From: Formosa agariphila KMM 3901
GTDB taxonomy: Bacteria > Bacteroidota > Bacteroidia > Flavobacteriales > Flavobacteriaceae
NCBI RefSeq assembly: GCF_000723205.1
Contig: NZ_HG315671.1
Span: 2,639,351 to 2,703,350 of the forward strand
DNA: 64,000 nucleotides
Direction: 5' to 3'
Under the pieces are notes generated by a model. The model was not told the DNA's origin, ran no database searches, and saw only the letters and a program-made list of their open reading frames with translations. A program made the position numbers and the translations under genes. Positions 17,488 through 28,013 of this stretch are shown here, piece after piece (within the stretch, counting starts at the first letter, position 1; each line of letters begins with the position of its first letter).

Positions 17488-19404
17488 TTAAACTACAGAA
17501 ACAATTAGCACCAATTCTTTTATATGTGTTTCAAAAAATAGTTCTATAGGTAAAGCTTCTAATCCAGGAACCATGTTAAACGTTCTAGTTCCAGAATATT
17601 CTTTAAGTTTTAAAGGCACATTGGCTTTTATAGTAACTACTCCTCCTGGTTTACTAATCTTGATTTCATGTTCATTTACAAACTCTACTTTCTCTTTTTC
17701 CGGAGATGCTATTGGTAACACAAACGCTGTAGGCTCCAAAATATCTTGTTGTGTTGAAACTTTTATAGTCAGTCCTTCTTTTGCACAACTGTATGTTAAA
17801 TGAAATTCTGAAGCCGTACCCGAAACCATTTTTCTAGACTCATTTTTTAGTTTAACAACAGAAGCTAAATTAATAACCTCTTTAGTGTCTATTGCCTCTA
17901 GATTAGCCGTTAAATCATAAAGATTCGTGTACCACTGGTCCTCTTTAAATGTTTCTATTCGGGGCGTTAAGGCAATATCCTTACCTGGTTGAGGCTGCTG
18001 ATTGTAGGGTTCTACCATATTGTAAACGGCCATACTAGCCGCACATAACAAACCTACTTTATTATGATACAGGATGCCTAAACTTCCTCCTGTTGCTTGT
18101 CTATAATCTTTTTTATAATGGTATTCGGCATCGTAGGCACTTACCGTTCCTCTCCAATCGCCCCGAGAAAAAAGCAATACATCTAAATCTTTAAAGTGTT
18201 TTATACCATTGGCTGTTACTCTAGGTAAAGCCGTAGTTTTATTTATTTCTGGTAAATGTTTCCAATGATCTAACAAGGCTGCCAAGGGTTTGGCATGAGT
18301 GAATGTATGATGCACACAAGGCGGAATACCTGCCGAAATATAATGCGGACCGCCATGCAGCAATCCATTTGCTGTGCATTGCTTTAAAAGCTCCGTATTT
18401 TTTACGGCTGCAGTACCAAAAGCAGGATTAATATGTGCCATCATTGCAAATGCCGGTTGACTACCATCGCAAGTTCTGCTGCCCCAATAGGTCCATTTAT
18501 ACATTCGGTTACCCCAGCTATTATCCCATCCACCATCGGGCAACATAAATTCTAAATGGCTATTTAAGGATTTGGTTACTATTTGTAATAAGGCTTGGTC
18601 ATCATTTTTAAGCGCATACATCACCAAACTATTAAGGGTTTCTTCTACATTATACCCTAAATCTACACCATGTAAACCTTTAGCACTTAACTTATCTGCT
18701 TCGGGTTTACATTCGCCATATAATAAATAGTCATTTTTTGTAAAAAAGGCTTGAACCTCTTCAGCCATTTTTTTACTTTTCTCCTTAAAATTTCCATTAC
18801 CTAAAACATCGCCAATGATGTCCAATCCATATATGGCAGTTCCGCCGTAATTGATATTAGTAAAATCTATGGTGAAAGTATCGTAAATATATTGACCTGC
18901 TCTAGCTAACCGATTGGTCCAAGCTTTAAGAGTTTTATCGTCTAAAATATGACTATGATAATGTAAGGACTCTGCCAAGGCTATAGCTCCAAAAATAGTT
19001 ATCCCTTTCCAAGATTTAGGATTTGGTATAACTGTCCAGGCTCCGTTTTCTTGAGACACGTTATTCTCGGCCCAAATCATAACTAATTTAGCCGCTTCTA
19101 TATATTTTTCATCCCCTGAAACATCTGCCATATATAAAAATGGATAAACGGCATCCATACAACGTCCATGTATATGTGAACAAGAAGGGCATCGCAAAGC
19201 ACCATGTTCCTCTAAATTAGATGGATTATTTATTTGCACTTTTAACATCCCATCACACCACTCTTTTAACAACTCTGAAGTTAAGTTTTTGAATTCTAAA
19301 GACTGTTCGGGGAAACTAGAGCACGCATTTACAATTCCAGCCGAAGGAAGAGACATTCCTATAGTTGCTAAAGATGAGAGTTGTATAAAGTTGCGTCTTT
19401 TCAT
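17488..19404 (-). CDS. Ulvan oligosaccharide dehydratase-like protein (P29_PDnc type)
   Basis: By likeness to the F. agariphila protein called P29_PDnc, it would dehydrate the terminal uronic acid of ulvan oligosaccharides. That makes the unsaturated sugar that the GH105 enzyme then removes. I recognise this from the gene's place and type, not from a search. It has 638 residues and starts MKRRNFIQLSSLATIGMS, a Tat-like signal, with a possible lipobox at IVNAC. Residues about 50-400 are helical with barrel-like repeats (GGTAIYGLDIIGDVLGNG, LHGVDLGYNVEETLN, GGWDNSWGNRMYKWTYWGSRTCDGSQ). The rest is a beta-rich C-terminal part. The architecture resembles heparinase-II/alginate-lyase-type proteins. 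A CPSCSHIHGRCMD cysteine/histidine cluster near residue 72 may bind metal. Confidence 0.72.
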   Translation of the reverse strand: MKRRNFIQLSSLATIGMSLPSAGIVNACSSFPEQSLEFKNLTSELLKEWCDGMLKVQINNPSNLEEHGALRCPSCSHIHGRCMDAVYPFLYMADVSGDEKYIEAAKLVMIWAENNVSQENGAWTVIPNPKSWKGITIFGAIALAESLHYHSHILDDKTLKAWTNRLARAGQYIYDTFTIDFTNINYGGTAIYGLDIIGDVLGNGNFKEKSKKMAEEVQAFFTKNDYLLYGECKPEADKLSAKGLHGVDLGYNVEETLNSLVMYALKNDDQALLQIVTKSLNSHLEFMLPDGGWDNSWGNRMYKWTYWGSRTCDGSQPAFAMMAHINPAFGTAAVKNTELLKQCTANGLLHGGPHYISAGIPPCVHHTFTHAKPLAALLDHWKHLPEINKTTALPRVTANGIKHFKDLDVLLFSRGDWRGTVSAYDAEYHYKKDYRQATGGSLGILYHNKVGLLCAASMAVYNMVEPYNQQPQPGKDIALTPRIETFKEDQWYTNLYDLTANLEAIDTKEVINLASVVKLKNESRKMVSGTASEFHLTYSCAKEGLTIKVSTQQDILEPTAFVLPIASPEKEKVEFVNEHEIKISKPGGVVTIKANVPLKLKEYSGTRTFNMVPGLEALPIELFFETHIKELVLIVSVV

Positions 19405-19511
19405 AAGGTATGGATACGTTTTGAGATGTTATTTAATTTTGATTATTCCTTTGCTTCCCTATTTATAGGTTTTATAAACAGACTGTTGTTAATTATTTTT
19501 TGCAGTGTATC

Positions 19512-21062
19512 TTATTTTACTATCAATTTCTTATGATACTTGTTGTTATTTTTATCAGTTAACTGTATAAGATAAACCCCAGCTTTGAATTGCCCTTTAT
19601 TTCTTATTTGTATAGTATCCCCATTAAATTCACTTTTAAAAATAGTATTTCCTAAAACATCGTATATATTAACTGTAACATGATTTATTGTTTTTAAGGA
19701 AATCGTAAAACTATCGCTTGCTGGGTTAGGAAATACACGTACATCAGAAGCTAAAATCGCGTTCTCATCTACACTCAGAGACTCAACAGCAATAGCTTTC
19801 CAAACACTTCTATCATCGGTATTCATAGCGGAGATATGAGTAACATTTCCATTTATTTCTTGATACATAAATCTGCCACTACTACCCGATTCAAATCGAT
19901 ATGTATCGTTAGATTCATTATAATGTATCGTCCAAACCTTATCGCCATCAGAAGAAGGACCTTCTTTTGTTGTACTTACTACCACATAAGCACCTCCTGG
20001 ACCACCTGCACCTGGTGCACGCAGTATGCCAAAAGTTTCATTATCTATGTTAAACAAACTCCCGCTTTCTACAAAAGTCCAATAATTATTTTGCGCTTCA
20101 CCTGAATCACTCATAATTACTGCTGAAGCACTAACTCCCGAATCTGATAAATACTGACCTGTAGCAACATTTTTTAATTTATAAACATCTCCTATTGGTC
20201 CTGGATTTGTAACCTCTACGTTTTCTACCTTTTGGTAGGTGGTATTGGCCCACCTTATTTGAGCTCGTCCTCCTTTAACTCTATATGCTCCATATCTAAT
20301 ACCCGATTCTGTTCCTCTTTCTGGTTCTGGAATATTCCAATTAAAAGTATCTCCTCCTATGACAGCATTACAATACTGTATTTTTTTAGAGACATCGTTA
20401 GGATCTTCTTTGAAACCAACTTCTAACTCAAAATTAGTTTCTTCATCCTTCTTTACATTCTTTAAGAAAACAATTTCTCTTCCATCTCCTTCTCCACCTC
20501 GATATAAAATACGCTCTGCATAAATATCGAACGAGACTTGTTTATCGGCATCTTCCCCTGTACCATAAACAGGTTTTGCTAAATACAAACAAATTGCTGG
20601 ATCTGGTGAACCACCGCCCCCTGTGTGCTTACCTTTTGCTTGAGCAAGATAAGTTCCATCCTGACTGGTCCCTGAAGTATCTCCAACTTCAAGAATTCTA
20701 AAAACTCCTGTTAACCTAGCATAACTTCCAATACCCGTTTCGCTGGAGCGGCTTAATGAACGTTCTATTCTTGGTTGTAAAGAGGTATCAAAATCATTAG
20801 AATCAAACGTTATGTTATAGACACCCCAAGTTTTTCCATAAACTGTACTCTCCTTATAATTAGCATAACAACTACGGTCATCGATAGTTCCCACATTTAC
20901 GGGGTTTGGAATATCTGTTTCTCTTACAGGGTTTGTACCTTCAGCAGTACATCTTGTAATAGCAGATGTATCTTCATCGGGCGCGGTTTGAGCTGTTACT
21001 ACAGCTAAAAACATTAGAAAGTGTATTAAAATAATATTTTTAAGAGTAGTTTTTTCTAGCAT
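19512..21062 (-). CDS. PL28 ulvan lyase, secreted by type IX system
   Basis: Cuts ulvan by beta-elimination between sulfated rhamnose and uronic acid, outside the cell. It has 516 residues: signal peptide to about VVTAQ (25), then a PL28 beta-jelly-roll domain to about residue 285. A RICIN-like module follows at about 290-425 ([51 protein letters not shown]) that may bind ulvan. The end is a type A sorting domain at about 437-516 ([52 protein letters not shown]). It is the only enzyme in the window with such a sorting domain, consistent with being the outer depolymerase. Box A lies 58 bp before its start. Confidence 0.88.
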   Translation of the reverse strand: MLEKTTLKNIILIHFLMFLAVVTAQTAPDEDTSAITRCTAEGTNPVRETDIPNPVNVGTIDDRSCYANYKESTVYGKTWGVYNITFDSNDFDTSLQPRIERSLSRSSETGIGSYARLTGVFRILEVGDTSGTSQDGTYLAQAKGKHTGGGGSPDPAICLYLAKPVYGTGEDADKQVSFDIYAERILYRGGEGDGREIVFLKNVKKDEETNFELEVGFKEDPNDVSKKIQYCNAVIGGDTFNWNIPEPERGTESGIRYGAYRVKGGRAQIRWANTTYQKVENVEVTNPGPIGDVYKLKNVATGQYLSDSGVSASAVIMSDSGEAQNNYWTFVESGSLFNIDNETFGILRAPGAGGPGGAYVVVSTTKEGPSSDGDKVWTIHYNESNDTYRFESGSSGRFMYQEINGNVTHISAMNTDDRSVWKAIAVESLSVDENAILASDVRVFPNPASDSFTISLKTINHVTVNIYDVLGNTIFKSEFNGDTIQIRNKGQFKAGVYLIQLTDKNNNKYHKKLIVK

Positions 21063-21120
21063 TTTAAAGATAGTTTAGTTGGTGAATTTGATTTAAAGAT
21101 CTATAACGTTAAGAACAAGT

Positions 21121-21133
21121 CTATCCTGTTTTA
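21121..21133 (-). promoter_or_regulatory. Box A (CTATCCTGTTTTA) before the ulvan lyase gene
   Basis: An exact copy 58 bp upstream of the PL28 ATG. In the minus sense it reads TAAAACAGGATAG, followed by TAGACTTG, one mismatch from the -7 box TAnnTTTG. The gap between GH39 and PL28 is only 103 bp, so this is probably the promoter region of the lyase. Confidence 0.55.
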
Positions 21134-21165
21134 TGTGGGCTTTAACTATACCATGTTTATAGGTT

Positions 21166-22629
21166 TTATTGAACCTTAACTTCATATTTTAAAAAAGAAA
21201 ACACGGGTAGTTCTGCATTCAGAGAAATTACAGATTTCGATTTTTCGTTGCCTTGAGTAGCTTCCTCTTTCCATTCGGACCAAGACATTGTATCTTTTTC
21301 TTTATTATAAAGGGCAAAACGTACTTTAACTTTTGTTCCAGGCGGCACGTCTAGTTTGGCTTTTAGATTTAAATGTTCATCTGTAGTTGCATTAGGATTG
21401 GCATTGTAATTATATGCCATGATATTATAAATATTGTTAGAGACATCTTTAATAAAAATGGCATCCACATCGTTAGTTTCTAATAATGGCTTTCCATTTT
21501 TGGTAGAAGTATAATACGTCTGTCCTTGAATTGAAAAAAGTGCTTCTTGAGCCGCCTCAAAATTGGTGCCTTGCCCCCACTGAAAAACATTTTGCATATT
21601 ATGCTCATAGAACATTTTCATGAGCCCAACTATAAATGAATTTTGTTGTGCTTTTGGCGCGTTTTCAAAAGCATTCCCTGCTTTATTTAAACTTTTTATC
21701 AACGCATATTCATGCATTTCTAGTTTAGCATTTTTATGCCATTCGGGTATGTCTTTTATCACTGCAAAATCTTTAGCATATACCTCTTTAAAAAGAGTGC
21801 GATCAGGTTTGTTGTAAAAAGGATAAAATGACACCCCTATAAAATCATAATGCACATTATTAGCCTTGCTCCATTTTATAAAATCGGTGCCCCAAGCATT
21901 TTTGGATGATCCCCAAAGAAAATGTGTTCCTACTTTGGCTGTTGGAAGTACTTCTCTAATGGCACTACTAGATATTTTATAAAACTCAAAAAACGCTTCT
22001 TTGCTTCCCGACCAATGTGATGGGGTACCGATTTCTCTACCTATATTAAATTGAATCTTTAACATAGATTCTTCTCCATAGGTATTCACTAAAAATTTCA
22101 AAACATCTTTTAAATAATTACTCCACGCATTGTAATCTTTTGGTGGCTCTGCATTTCCGTAAGTAGACACTTTTAAAGAATCTGCAACCAGCTCGCCATT
22201 TTTATTTCGTTGAAATGCCCAAGAAGGATTGTCTAATACGATTTGGTGTATGGCATACCCGGAGTTAATAACGCCGTCAATCTGATTTTTTAATACCGTA
22301 AAATCGGTATAAAAGGTTTTAGATTTTTTATCCCATTTATAAGAATCTTTGGATATATCAGGTTTTCCATTCTTAACAATACCACCTAGAGGTCTAACGA
22401 TACATACTCGAGGTTTACCAAGTGGTGTTTTAATTTTTACACCATTTAATGGTGTTATTCTGTTAAATACATTGAAATGATAATCAATATTTTGCCTCGC
22501 ATTCTCAGAATCTGTAAAGTCGGTTTGCAGAACTATTTGCGCTTGAATAGGAATTATAAAGATTACTCCAAATAAAAAACAAGTTATTATATATTTTAAA
22601 ATATGACATAATCTCTTTTTATTTTTCAT
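21166..22629 (-). CDS. GH39-like glycoside hydrolase
   Basis: Likely an exo-glycosidase of family GH39 acting on ulvan pieces, with beta-xylosidase the closest known activity. It has 487 residues with a signal peptide (IIPIQAQ, cut near residue 30). The TIM-barrel features include QFNIGREIGTPSHWSG, where the Glu sits where the GH39 acid/base (NEP-type motif) would be, though the motif here is GRE rather than NEP. KLEMHEYALIKSL could hold the nucleophile Glu. A small beta domain closes the protein (PGTKVKVRFALYNKEKD). The family call rests on overall pattern and on memory of the F. agariphila P31 protein. Confidence 0.68.
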   Translation of the reverse strand: MKNKKRLCHILKYIITCFLFGVIFIIPIQAQIVLQTDFTDSENARQNIDYHFNVFNRITPLNGVKIKTPLGKPRVCIVRPLGGIVKNGKPDISKDSYKWDKKSKTFYTDFTVLKNQIDGVINSGYAIHQIVLDNPSWAFQRNKNGELVADSLKVSTYGNAEPPKDYNAWSNYLKDVLKFLVNTYGEESMLKIQFNIGREIGTPSHWSGSKEAFFEFYKISSSAIREVLPTAKVGTHFLWGSSKNAWGTDFIKWSKANNVHYDFIGVSFYPFYNKPDRTLFKEVYAKDFAVIKDIPEWHKNAKLEMHEYALIKSLNKAGNAFENAPKAQQNSFIVGLMKMFYEHNMQNVFQWGQGTNFEAAQEALFSIQGQTYYTSTKNGKPLLETNDVDAIFIKDVSNNIYNIMAYNYNANPNATTDEHLNLKAKLDVPPGTKVKVRFALYNKEKDTMSWSEWKEEATQGNEKSKSVISLNAELPVFSFLKYEVKVQ

Positions 22630-22751
22630 ATATAGATTTATTTTATTGCTTTAACTATTTATAATTTTATGACAGTGAAAGTTCCTCAATCGTGAATTTC
22701 AGTAAGAATTTGTTTATTTACCAAATCAAAAAGTCTTTCAACAAACAATTT

Positions 22752-24542
22752 TCACAAATCTGAAGTAGAAATCTGTATCGCTTTACTAGGTTTAAAACCA
22801 ATGCGATGTGCTATTATTTCTAATGTAGAACCTAAAGGCATTTTAAAGGGACCATTATAAATGTGCCATGTTTTCGACGTTTTATTTCCCGCAGTTACTA
22901 TTTTGTATCCTACAGAAGCTCCTTCTGTATCACAACTTATGGTTATGTTTCCGTTATTTATTGAGACTTTTGGATCTGAAGTAACTGGTTGCGTGTTACT
23001 ACCGTTCCATAATTTATTGATTAATTCCGATTCTGGTAAATTAGCGTCGTCTCCTATAGCTGTTAACCATCTGTCTAATTCTTTTCGTAATTCGACTAAT
23101 TTATTCTGATACTCTGGATTATTTGCTAGATTTTTTAACTCGAACGGATCTGATTTGCAATCAAATAATTCTTCTTCTGGTTTCACGTCTCTAAACCATT
23201 GCATCTGCTCTTCATTAAGTTTTCCTTCTGCCTTAAGTCTTAGTAATTCCTGCATAGTAGGTATACGCTCTCTATAATCAATTGGCAAGTAATAGCCTTG
23301 TTCTGGTCTGTAGTTTCTAATATACTTGAAACGCTTATCTCGTACAGCTCTAATAACATCAGTCTCGGCATCAAAACGATCTGCCGCTGCGTGTATATAA
23401 CTACGTTCTTTATTTTTATACTGTCCTAAGAAAGCCTGACCTTGCATATACTCCTTTGGTTTCTCTCCTATAATAGACAATAAAGTGGGTGCAAAATCTA
23501 CAAAACTTATTAATTGAGGATCGCTTGTTTCTGCCTCAAGTTTATTTGGAAAACGAATAATCATTGGAGTATTTAATCCAGAGTCGTAAATCAATCGCTT
23601 TTCTCTAGGTAATGGTCCGCCATGGTCTCCATAGAAGAAAATTATGGTGTTTTCTAATAAGCCATCGTCTTCTAATTGCTGAAGCACAGCACCAACTTGA
23701 TTATCCATTTCGCCTATATTATTGTATAATTTCCACATATCGCGTTTAACGAGATCTGTTTCTGGCAAATAAGGAGGAATATTAAATTTGGTATCCTTAG
23801 ATAGATATTGTGGAGTTTCGGCTTCAGACATTCTGTTATTAGCATGCGAAGCACCATAATTTTTCCATTGATAAGTCGTGTCGCCTGCACGATATAATCG
23901 TGTTTCTATTTCCCTTAATCCGTAAGGTTCAAAAAGACCAGATTCGTGAGTATCGGTAAAATTAAATACAGCAAAAAACGGTTGATCATCATTTCTATTT
24001 CTCCAATGTGCATAAGGACTACTTTCATCCCAAGCCGTTACTGGGGCTTTAAATTGATAATCGGTTTTATAATTATTTGTACAATAATACCCGGCTTTCC
24101 GTAACCATTCACTAAGCATTCTAACATTAGACGGCGGAACCGCTTCGTACGCAGGAAGACCTCTTTCTTTAGTAAAACTATTTGTTCGCATATGATTAGC
24201 ACCAATACTCGAAGGATACATACCTGTTGCGATAGCAGCTCGACTTGGTGCACATACACCCGATGTAGAATATAAATTAGGATAAATAACGCCTTCCTTT
24301 GCTAACTTACTTAAATGTGGCGTTACTACAGTCGAATCTCCAAAAGGTGGAATATAAGCCCCCATATCTTCAGTAACTAACCATAAGATATTGGGGCGTT
24401 CTGGTAACTTTAATTCCGTTGCTTTTTCACCTTTTATTTTAATTTCTTTATGTTCTCTTTTACAACTAACACATATTACAAAGCATAAGACACTGACAAA
24501 GAGTAACCTATTATTAAAAAATTTAAATCGTAAAAAAAGCAT
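22752..24542 (-). CDS. S1 family sulfatase lipoprotein
   Basis: Removes sulfate esters from ulvan oligosaccharides in the periplasm. It has 596 residues with a lipoprotein signal (VCFVICVSCKRE, lipid Cys27). The sulfatase signature CAPSRAAIATG puts the formylglycine-precursor cysteine at residue 97. Metal-binding residues are seen in PNILWLVTEDMG and YGDHGGPLPREK. The C-terminal 70 residues (ITISCDTEGASVGYKIV to KPSKAIQIS) look like a chitobiase-type C-terminal beta domain. No maturase for formylglycine is found in the window, so it must be supplied elsewhere. It lies 21 bp after GH105, at the end of the oxidoreductase-GH3-GH105-sulfatase unit. From memory the F. agariphila counterpart is of subfamily S1_8. 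Confidence 0.9.
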   Translation of the reverse strand: MLFLRFKFFNNRLLFVSVLCFVICVSCKREHKEIKIKGEKATELKLPERPNILWLVTEDMGAYIPPFGDSTVVTPHLSKLAKEGVIYPNLYSTSGVCAPSRAAIATGMYPSSIGANHMRTNSFTKERGLPAYEAVPPSNVRMLSEWLRKAGYYCTNNYKTDYQFKAPVTAWDESSPYAHWRNRNDDQPFFAVFNFTDTHESGLFEPYGLREIETRLYRAGDTTYQWKNYGASHANNRMSEAETPQYLSKDTKFNIPPYLPETDLVKRDMWKLYNNIGEMDNQVGAVLQQLEDDGLLENTIIFFYGDHGGPLPREKRLIYDSGLNTPMIIRFPNKLEAETSDPQLISFVDFAPTLLSIIGEKPKEYMQGQAFLGQYKNKERSYIHAAADRFDAETDVIRAVRDKRFKYIRNYRPEQGYYLPIDYRERIPTMQELLRLKAEGKLNEEQMQWFRDVKPEEELFDCKSDPFELKNLANNPEYQNKLVELRKELDRWLTAIGDDANLPESELINKLWNGSNTQPVTSDPKVSINNGNITISCDTEGASVGYKIVTAGNKTSKTWHIYNGPFKMPLGSTLEIIAHRIGFKPSKAIQISTSDL

Positions 24543-24563
24543 CTCTTTTATTTCTATTAGGTG

Positions 24564-25697
24564 TTACTCTTCCAGTTTTAAAACTTCACTACCTGCCATT
24601 AAAAAGGCTCCTGTACCAAAATTTTGCCAACTATCTGCCGATGCTGGTTCTGGCGAAGCTCCTATATTTTGAACCCATCCTACACGACCATCTTCATGTT
24701 GGCAATCGGCTAATGCCTTCCATGCTTTTTTTACAGCCGGTTCATATTTATTTCTGTCTAACAAGCCATTATTTACTCCCCAAGCTAAGGCAAATGTGTA
24801 GAACCCACTACCACTTACTTCTCCATGATCATAGGTTTCTGGACTTAATAAACTAGTTCGCCATAAACCATCTTTAGGTTGAAGTTCTAAAATTCTTGAA
24901 GCCATATCCTTAAATAAATTTTCATAAAACGTGCGGTGTTTATAATCATTAGGCATATCATCTAACAAAAGTGCTAAACCACCTAAAACCCAACCATTTC
25001 CCCTAGACCAAAATATTTTTTTATCATTTGGTTCTTTTAAATCTTTTTCTGTTCCCTTCCAAACAAAACGCATATCTCTTGCAAACAAACGTTCTTCTTT
25101 ATCGTATAACTGATTATAAGTTTCCATGTAATACTTATGCATTTCATCTCGATACTTAGGCTGGTTTGTATGCTTAGCATATAGATTTAATACAGGAGGA
25201 GCCATAAATAAGGCATCGCACCACCACCATAAAATGGTTTTTCCAGAGGCACTTTTATCTGTTCCGGCCTTCCATTCATCATCCTCGTGTAAGTGAGCAT
25301 CTAAAAACTTTTTAGTCGGCTCTAAGTTTACAAAGCCAGGACGTTTATCGTTCATACCAATATAAATATAGCTATACGATATTGCCACATCATCGGCGTG
25401 ATGTAATCTAGAATAGGTTTGCCAATTATTCCAATACGCTTGGTTTTTTAAGGCGGCCATATACATCATATCCTGAGTGGTCTTATGAGCTCTTGATACA
25501 CCTATGTAATAAGCTCCCTCTGTCCAATCTGTTGGCGCTAAAGCGAAAATAGGGTGTGCCTCTTGCCATTCTAAAGCCTTAATCATTTTAGCTTCAATTT
25601 CTGAATGGTTTAGCCCTTTTTGAGCATATAATTTCAATGACATCGCGCTACCAACTAACACACATAAAGTCAATATTTTTAATGCTTGGTTTTTCAT
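24564..25697 (-). CDS. GH105 unsaturated uronyl hydrolase
   Basis: Removes the 4,5-unsaturated uronic acid that lyases or the dehydratase leave at the non-reducing end of ulvan oligosaccharides. It has 377 residues, normal for GH105, with a signal peptide ending LKLYAQ (residue 26). The alpha/alpha6 barrel signatures are [18 protein letters not shown], with candidate catalytic Asp102/103, [12 protein letters not shown] at 157-168, [16 protein letters not shown] and [19 protein letters not shown]. It sits 6 bp after the upstream GH3 gene and 21 bp before the sulfatase gene, which suits a cascade in which uronyl removal exposes a sulfated rhamnose or xylose. Confidence 0.93.
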   Translation of the reverse strand: MKNQALKILTLCVLVGSAMSLKLYAQKGLNHSEIEAKMIKALEWQEAHPIFALAPTDWTEGAYYIGVSRAHKTTQDMMYMAALKNQAYWNNWQTYSRLHHADDVAISYSYIYIGMNDKRPGFVNLEPTKKFLDAHLHEDDEWKAGTDKSASGKTILWWWCDALFMAPPVLNLYAKHTNQPKYRDEMHKYYMETYNQLYDKEERLFARDMRFVWKGTEKDLKEPNDKKIFWSRGNGWVLGGLALLLDDMPNDYKHRTFYENLFKDMASRILELQPKDGLWRTSLLSPETYDHGEVSGSGFYTFALAWGVNNGLLDRNKYEPAVKKAWKALADCQHEDGRVGWVQNIGASPEPASADSWQNFGTGAFLMAGSEVLKLEE

Positions 25698-25703
25698 ATT
25701 AGT

Positions 25704-27974
25704 TTATTTTTTTAATTGAAATGAAGTTTTTTTATAATCTACAGAAGAGGTTCCAATCATTACGGTATATTCTCCAGACTCCAGTACTTTTTCCATTTTA
25801 AGGCCTGTAAACTTTAACATTTCGGGAGTAATTTTAAAGGACACTTTTTTGCTTTCGCCAGGGTTAAGTGAAATTTTCTCGAAACCTTTAAGTTCCTTAT
25901 CTGGTCTAATAACAGACCCTTTTACATCTTTAATATACATTTGGACAACTTCTTTTGCCTTAACATTCCCTGTATTTTTAATAGTGACGCTAACTTCTAT
26001 TTCTGAATCTTTTGTCATTTCTGAATTAGATTTTTTTATATCTGAATATTCAAAATTGCTATAACTTAAACCATAACCAAATGGATAAAGCGGACCATCT
26101 TCCATAAATAGATAGCCTTTCTTATAATTGATTTCTTTCATACTATAATGAAAAGGAATTTGACCTATAGATCTTGGCACAGTAACCGGAAGTTTACCCG
26201 ATGGCGATACTTCTCCAAATATAATTCTAGCTGTAGATTCATCTCCAAACTCACTTAAATCCCACGTATCTAAAATGGCATCTGCTTGTTCTGAAATCGT
26301 ATTAATGGCCAAGGTTCTGCGGTGCTTTAAAACCACAATAACAGGTTTCCCTAAAGCTTTTATTTTTTCTATAAGCTCGTCTTGAGCGCCTACAGGCTCT
26401 ATAGTTGCGCGATCTCCTAAAGCATTATTAAAAAAAGCTTCTTTAGATGTAAACTCGTCACCTCCTAAAAATAAAATTGATAGATCAGAATTTTTAGCCA
26501 TATTTACCATTTTAGAAATGGCATTTTCGTCGCGTTCTAGGAGTTTGGGTGCGCCACCTTTTTCATCGGTTAAATGAAATCCCTTTTCTGCTACGAAAGA
26601 AATATGTTTTGAAGCTACAGTCTCAAACATTGATTTGGTATCGTCCTTAACTAACGGCCCTAAAAGAGCTATTTTAGTTGTTTTATTTTTATTTAATGGT
26701 AAGATTTTATTTTCATTTTTTAGAAGAATAATAGATTCTAAATCGGATTCTTTAGCCAATGTTAATGAAGAATTAGCACGCACACCTTTTTTAACTTCTT
26801 CTATATCGATATATGGATTATCAAAAAGACCTAAAATAAATTTTGTACGCAGCACACGTCTAACCGAGCGATCAATTAATTTCTCTAAGTTTGGATTTTT
26901 CTTTACCATTTCTGGCAAGTAGGCATACGAATCTTCGGCATACAAATCGATATCTATTCCAGCTTCTAGCCCCATTTGCGCAGCCTCTTCTGGAGATTCG
27001 GCCACATTCATAAAATAAAATAAACGCGCTATATCATTAGAATCTGAAACCACATAACCTTTAAACCCCCATTGATCTCTCAACACACCGGTTAATAATT
27101 CCGGATTCCCGTGACTAGCAACACCATTGATATCACCATGAGATGCCATAATACCAAGTGTTTTAGCCTCTTTTACAGCCGCTTCAAAGGGTGGATAAAT
27201 TTCATCTATTAGTGTTCTTGGAGAAATTTCAATAGCGGCAAAATTAGAACCTCCCAAAACTTGTCCGTAACCCGCGAAGTGTTTTGCGACCGCTCCAATA
27301 TGTGTTCCATTTCCTAAGCCATCGTAATTTCCTTGAACTCCATTAATAGCGTTTACAACCATTTGGGTTGTTAAATATGTATCTTCACCAAAAGCTTCAC
27401 TCATTCTACCAAAACGCGGATCTCGTACCAAATCGGCTTCAGGTGAATGACACATGTGCATCCCTCTTAATCTAGCTTCTCTACCAACTACATCCCAAAT
27501 ACGGTTTACAAGTTGCGGGTTAAATGACGCTGCCGATGTTAAAGGGCGTCCAAAACGTGTACTTCCTGCAGCGTCCACTCCATTATAAGATTCGGTTACA
27601 AATAATGCTGGAATACCCCAACGGTTGTTTTCTATAATATATTTTTGAAGATCGTTATTAAATTTTGCCGCAGCAACAGGGTCCATGTGTTCCCCCGGGT
27701 TTTTAATTCCTGCTATTCCTAATTTTAGTTTTTCAATTACCTTATCAGATAATTTTAAGTTACCATTGCCTTCTGCTTCTACTCCAATATTAGCATGAAA
27801 AATTCGCATTTGAGCAACTTTTTCTTCTAGAGACATTTTAGGTAATAATGCATCAACACGCTCTTCAATGGTTAGGCTTGCGTTTTTATAATCTTTTGAC
27901 TGGGTATAGGTTCGTTGACAAGAAAAGAATATCGTGCCAGTTGATACTAAAAATGTAAATAGTAATTTTTTCAT
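25704..27974 (-). CDS. GH3 beta-glycosidase (second copy, divergent)
   Basis: Exo-acting beta-glycosidase, most likely a beta-xylosidase given the substrate. It has 756 residues with a lipoprotein-like signal (GTIFFSCQRTY, Cys19). GH3 marks are AVAKHFAGYGQVLGGSN, RDQWGFKGYVVSDSNDIARL (nucleophile Asp), LSILFLGGDEFTSKE, GYGLSYSNFEYS and the fibronectin-III-like tail (KAKEVVQMYIKDVKGS, NPGESKKVSFKI). It differs widely from the GH3 at 5092 (different lengths, loops and export signal), so it is not a recent duplicate. It lies 39 bp after the oxidoreductase gene. Confidence 0.9.
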   Translation of the reverse strand: MKKLLFTFLVSTGTIFFSCQRTYTQSKDYKNASLTIEERVDALLPKMSLEEKVAQMRIFHANIGVEAEGNGNLKLSDKVIEKLKLGIAGIKNPGEHMDPVAAAKFNNDLQKYIIENNRWGIPALFVTESYNGVDAAGSTRFGRPLTSAASFNPQLVNRIWDVVGREARLRGMHMCHSPEADLVRDPRFGRMSEAFGEDTYLTTQMVVNAINGVQGNYDGLGNGTHIGAVAKHFAGYGQVLGGSNFAAIEISPRTLIDEIYPPFEAAVKEAKTLGIMASHGDINGVASHGNPELLTGVLRDQWGFKGYVVSDSNDIARLFYFMNVAESPEEAAQMGLEAGIDIDLYAEDSYAYLPEMVKKNPNLEKLIDRSVRRVLRTKFILGLFDNPYIDIEEVKKGVRANSSLTLAKESDLESIILLKNENKILPLNKNKTTKIALLGPLVKDDTKSMFETVASKHISFVAEKGFHLTDEKGGAPKLLERDENAISKMVNMAKNSDLSILFLGGDEFTSKEAFFNNALGDRATIEPVGAQDELIEKIKALGKPVIVVLKHRRTLAINTISEQADAILDTWDLSEFGDESTARIIFGEVSPSGKLPVTVPRSIGQIPFHYSMKEINYKKGYLFMEDGPLYPFGYGLSYSNFEYSDIKKSNSEMTKDSEIEVSVTIKNTGNVKAKEVVQMYIKDVKGSVIRPDKELKGFEKISLNPGESKKVSFKITPEMLKFTGLKMEKVLESGEYTVMIGTSSVDYKKTSFQLKK

Positions 27975-28013
27975 CTAAATTAATTCGTTTATTTTTTTTA
28001 ACTGTCTTAACTG

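Noticed and set aside
5092-27974. The two GH3 genes as a recent duplication
   Set aside because: Signals, loops and motifs differ throughout (lipoprotein signal against plain signal peptide; NNDVGRL against SNDIARL), so they are distant paralogues.
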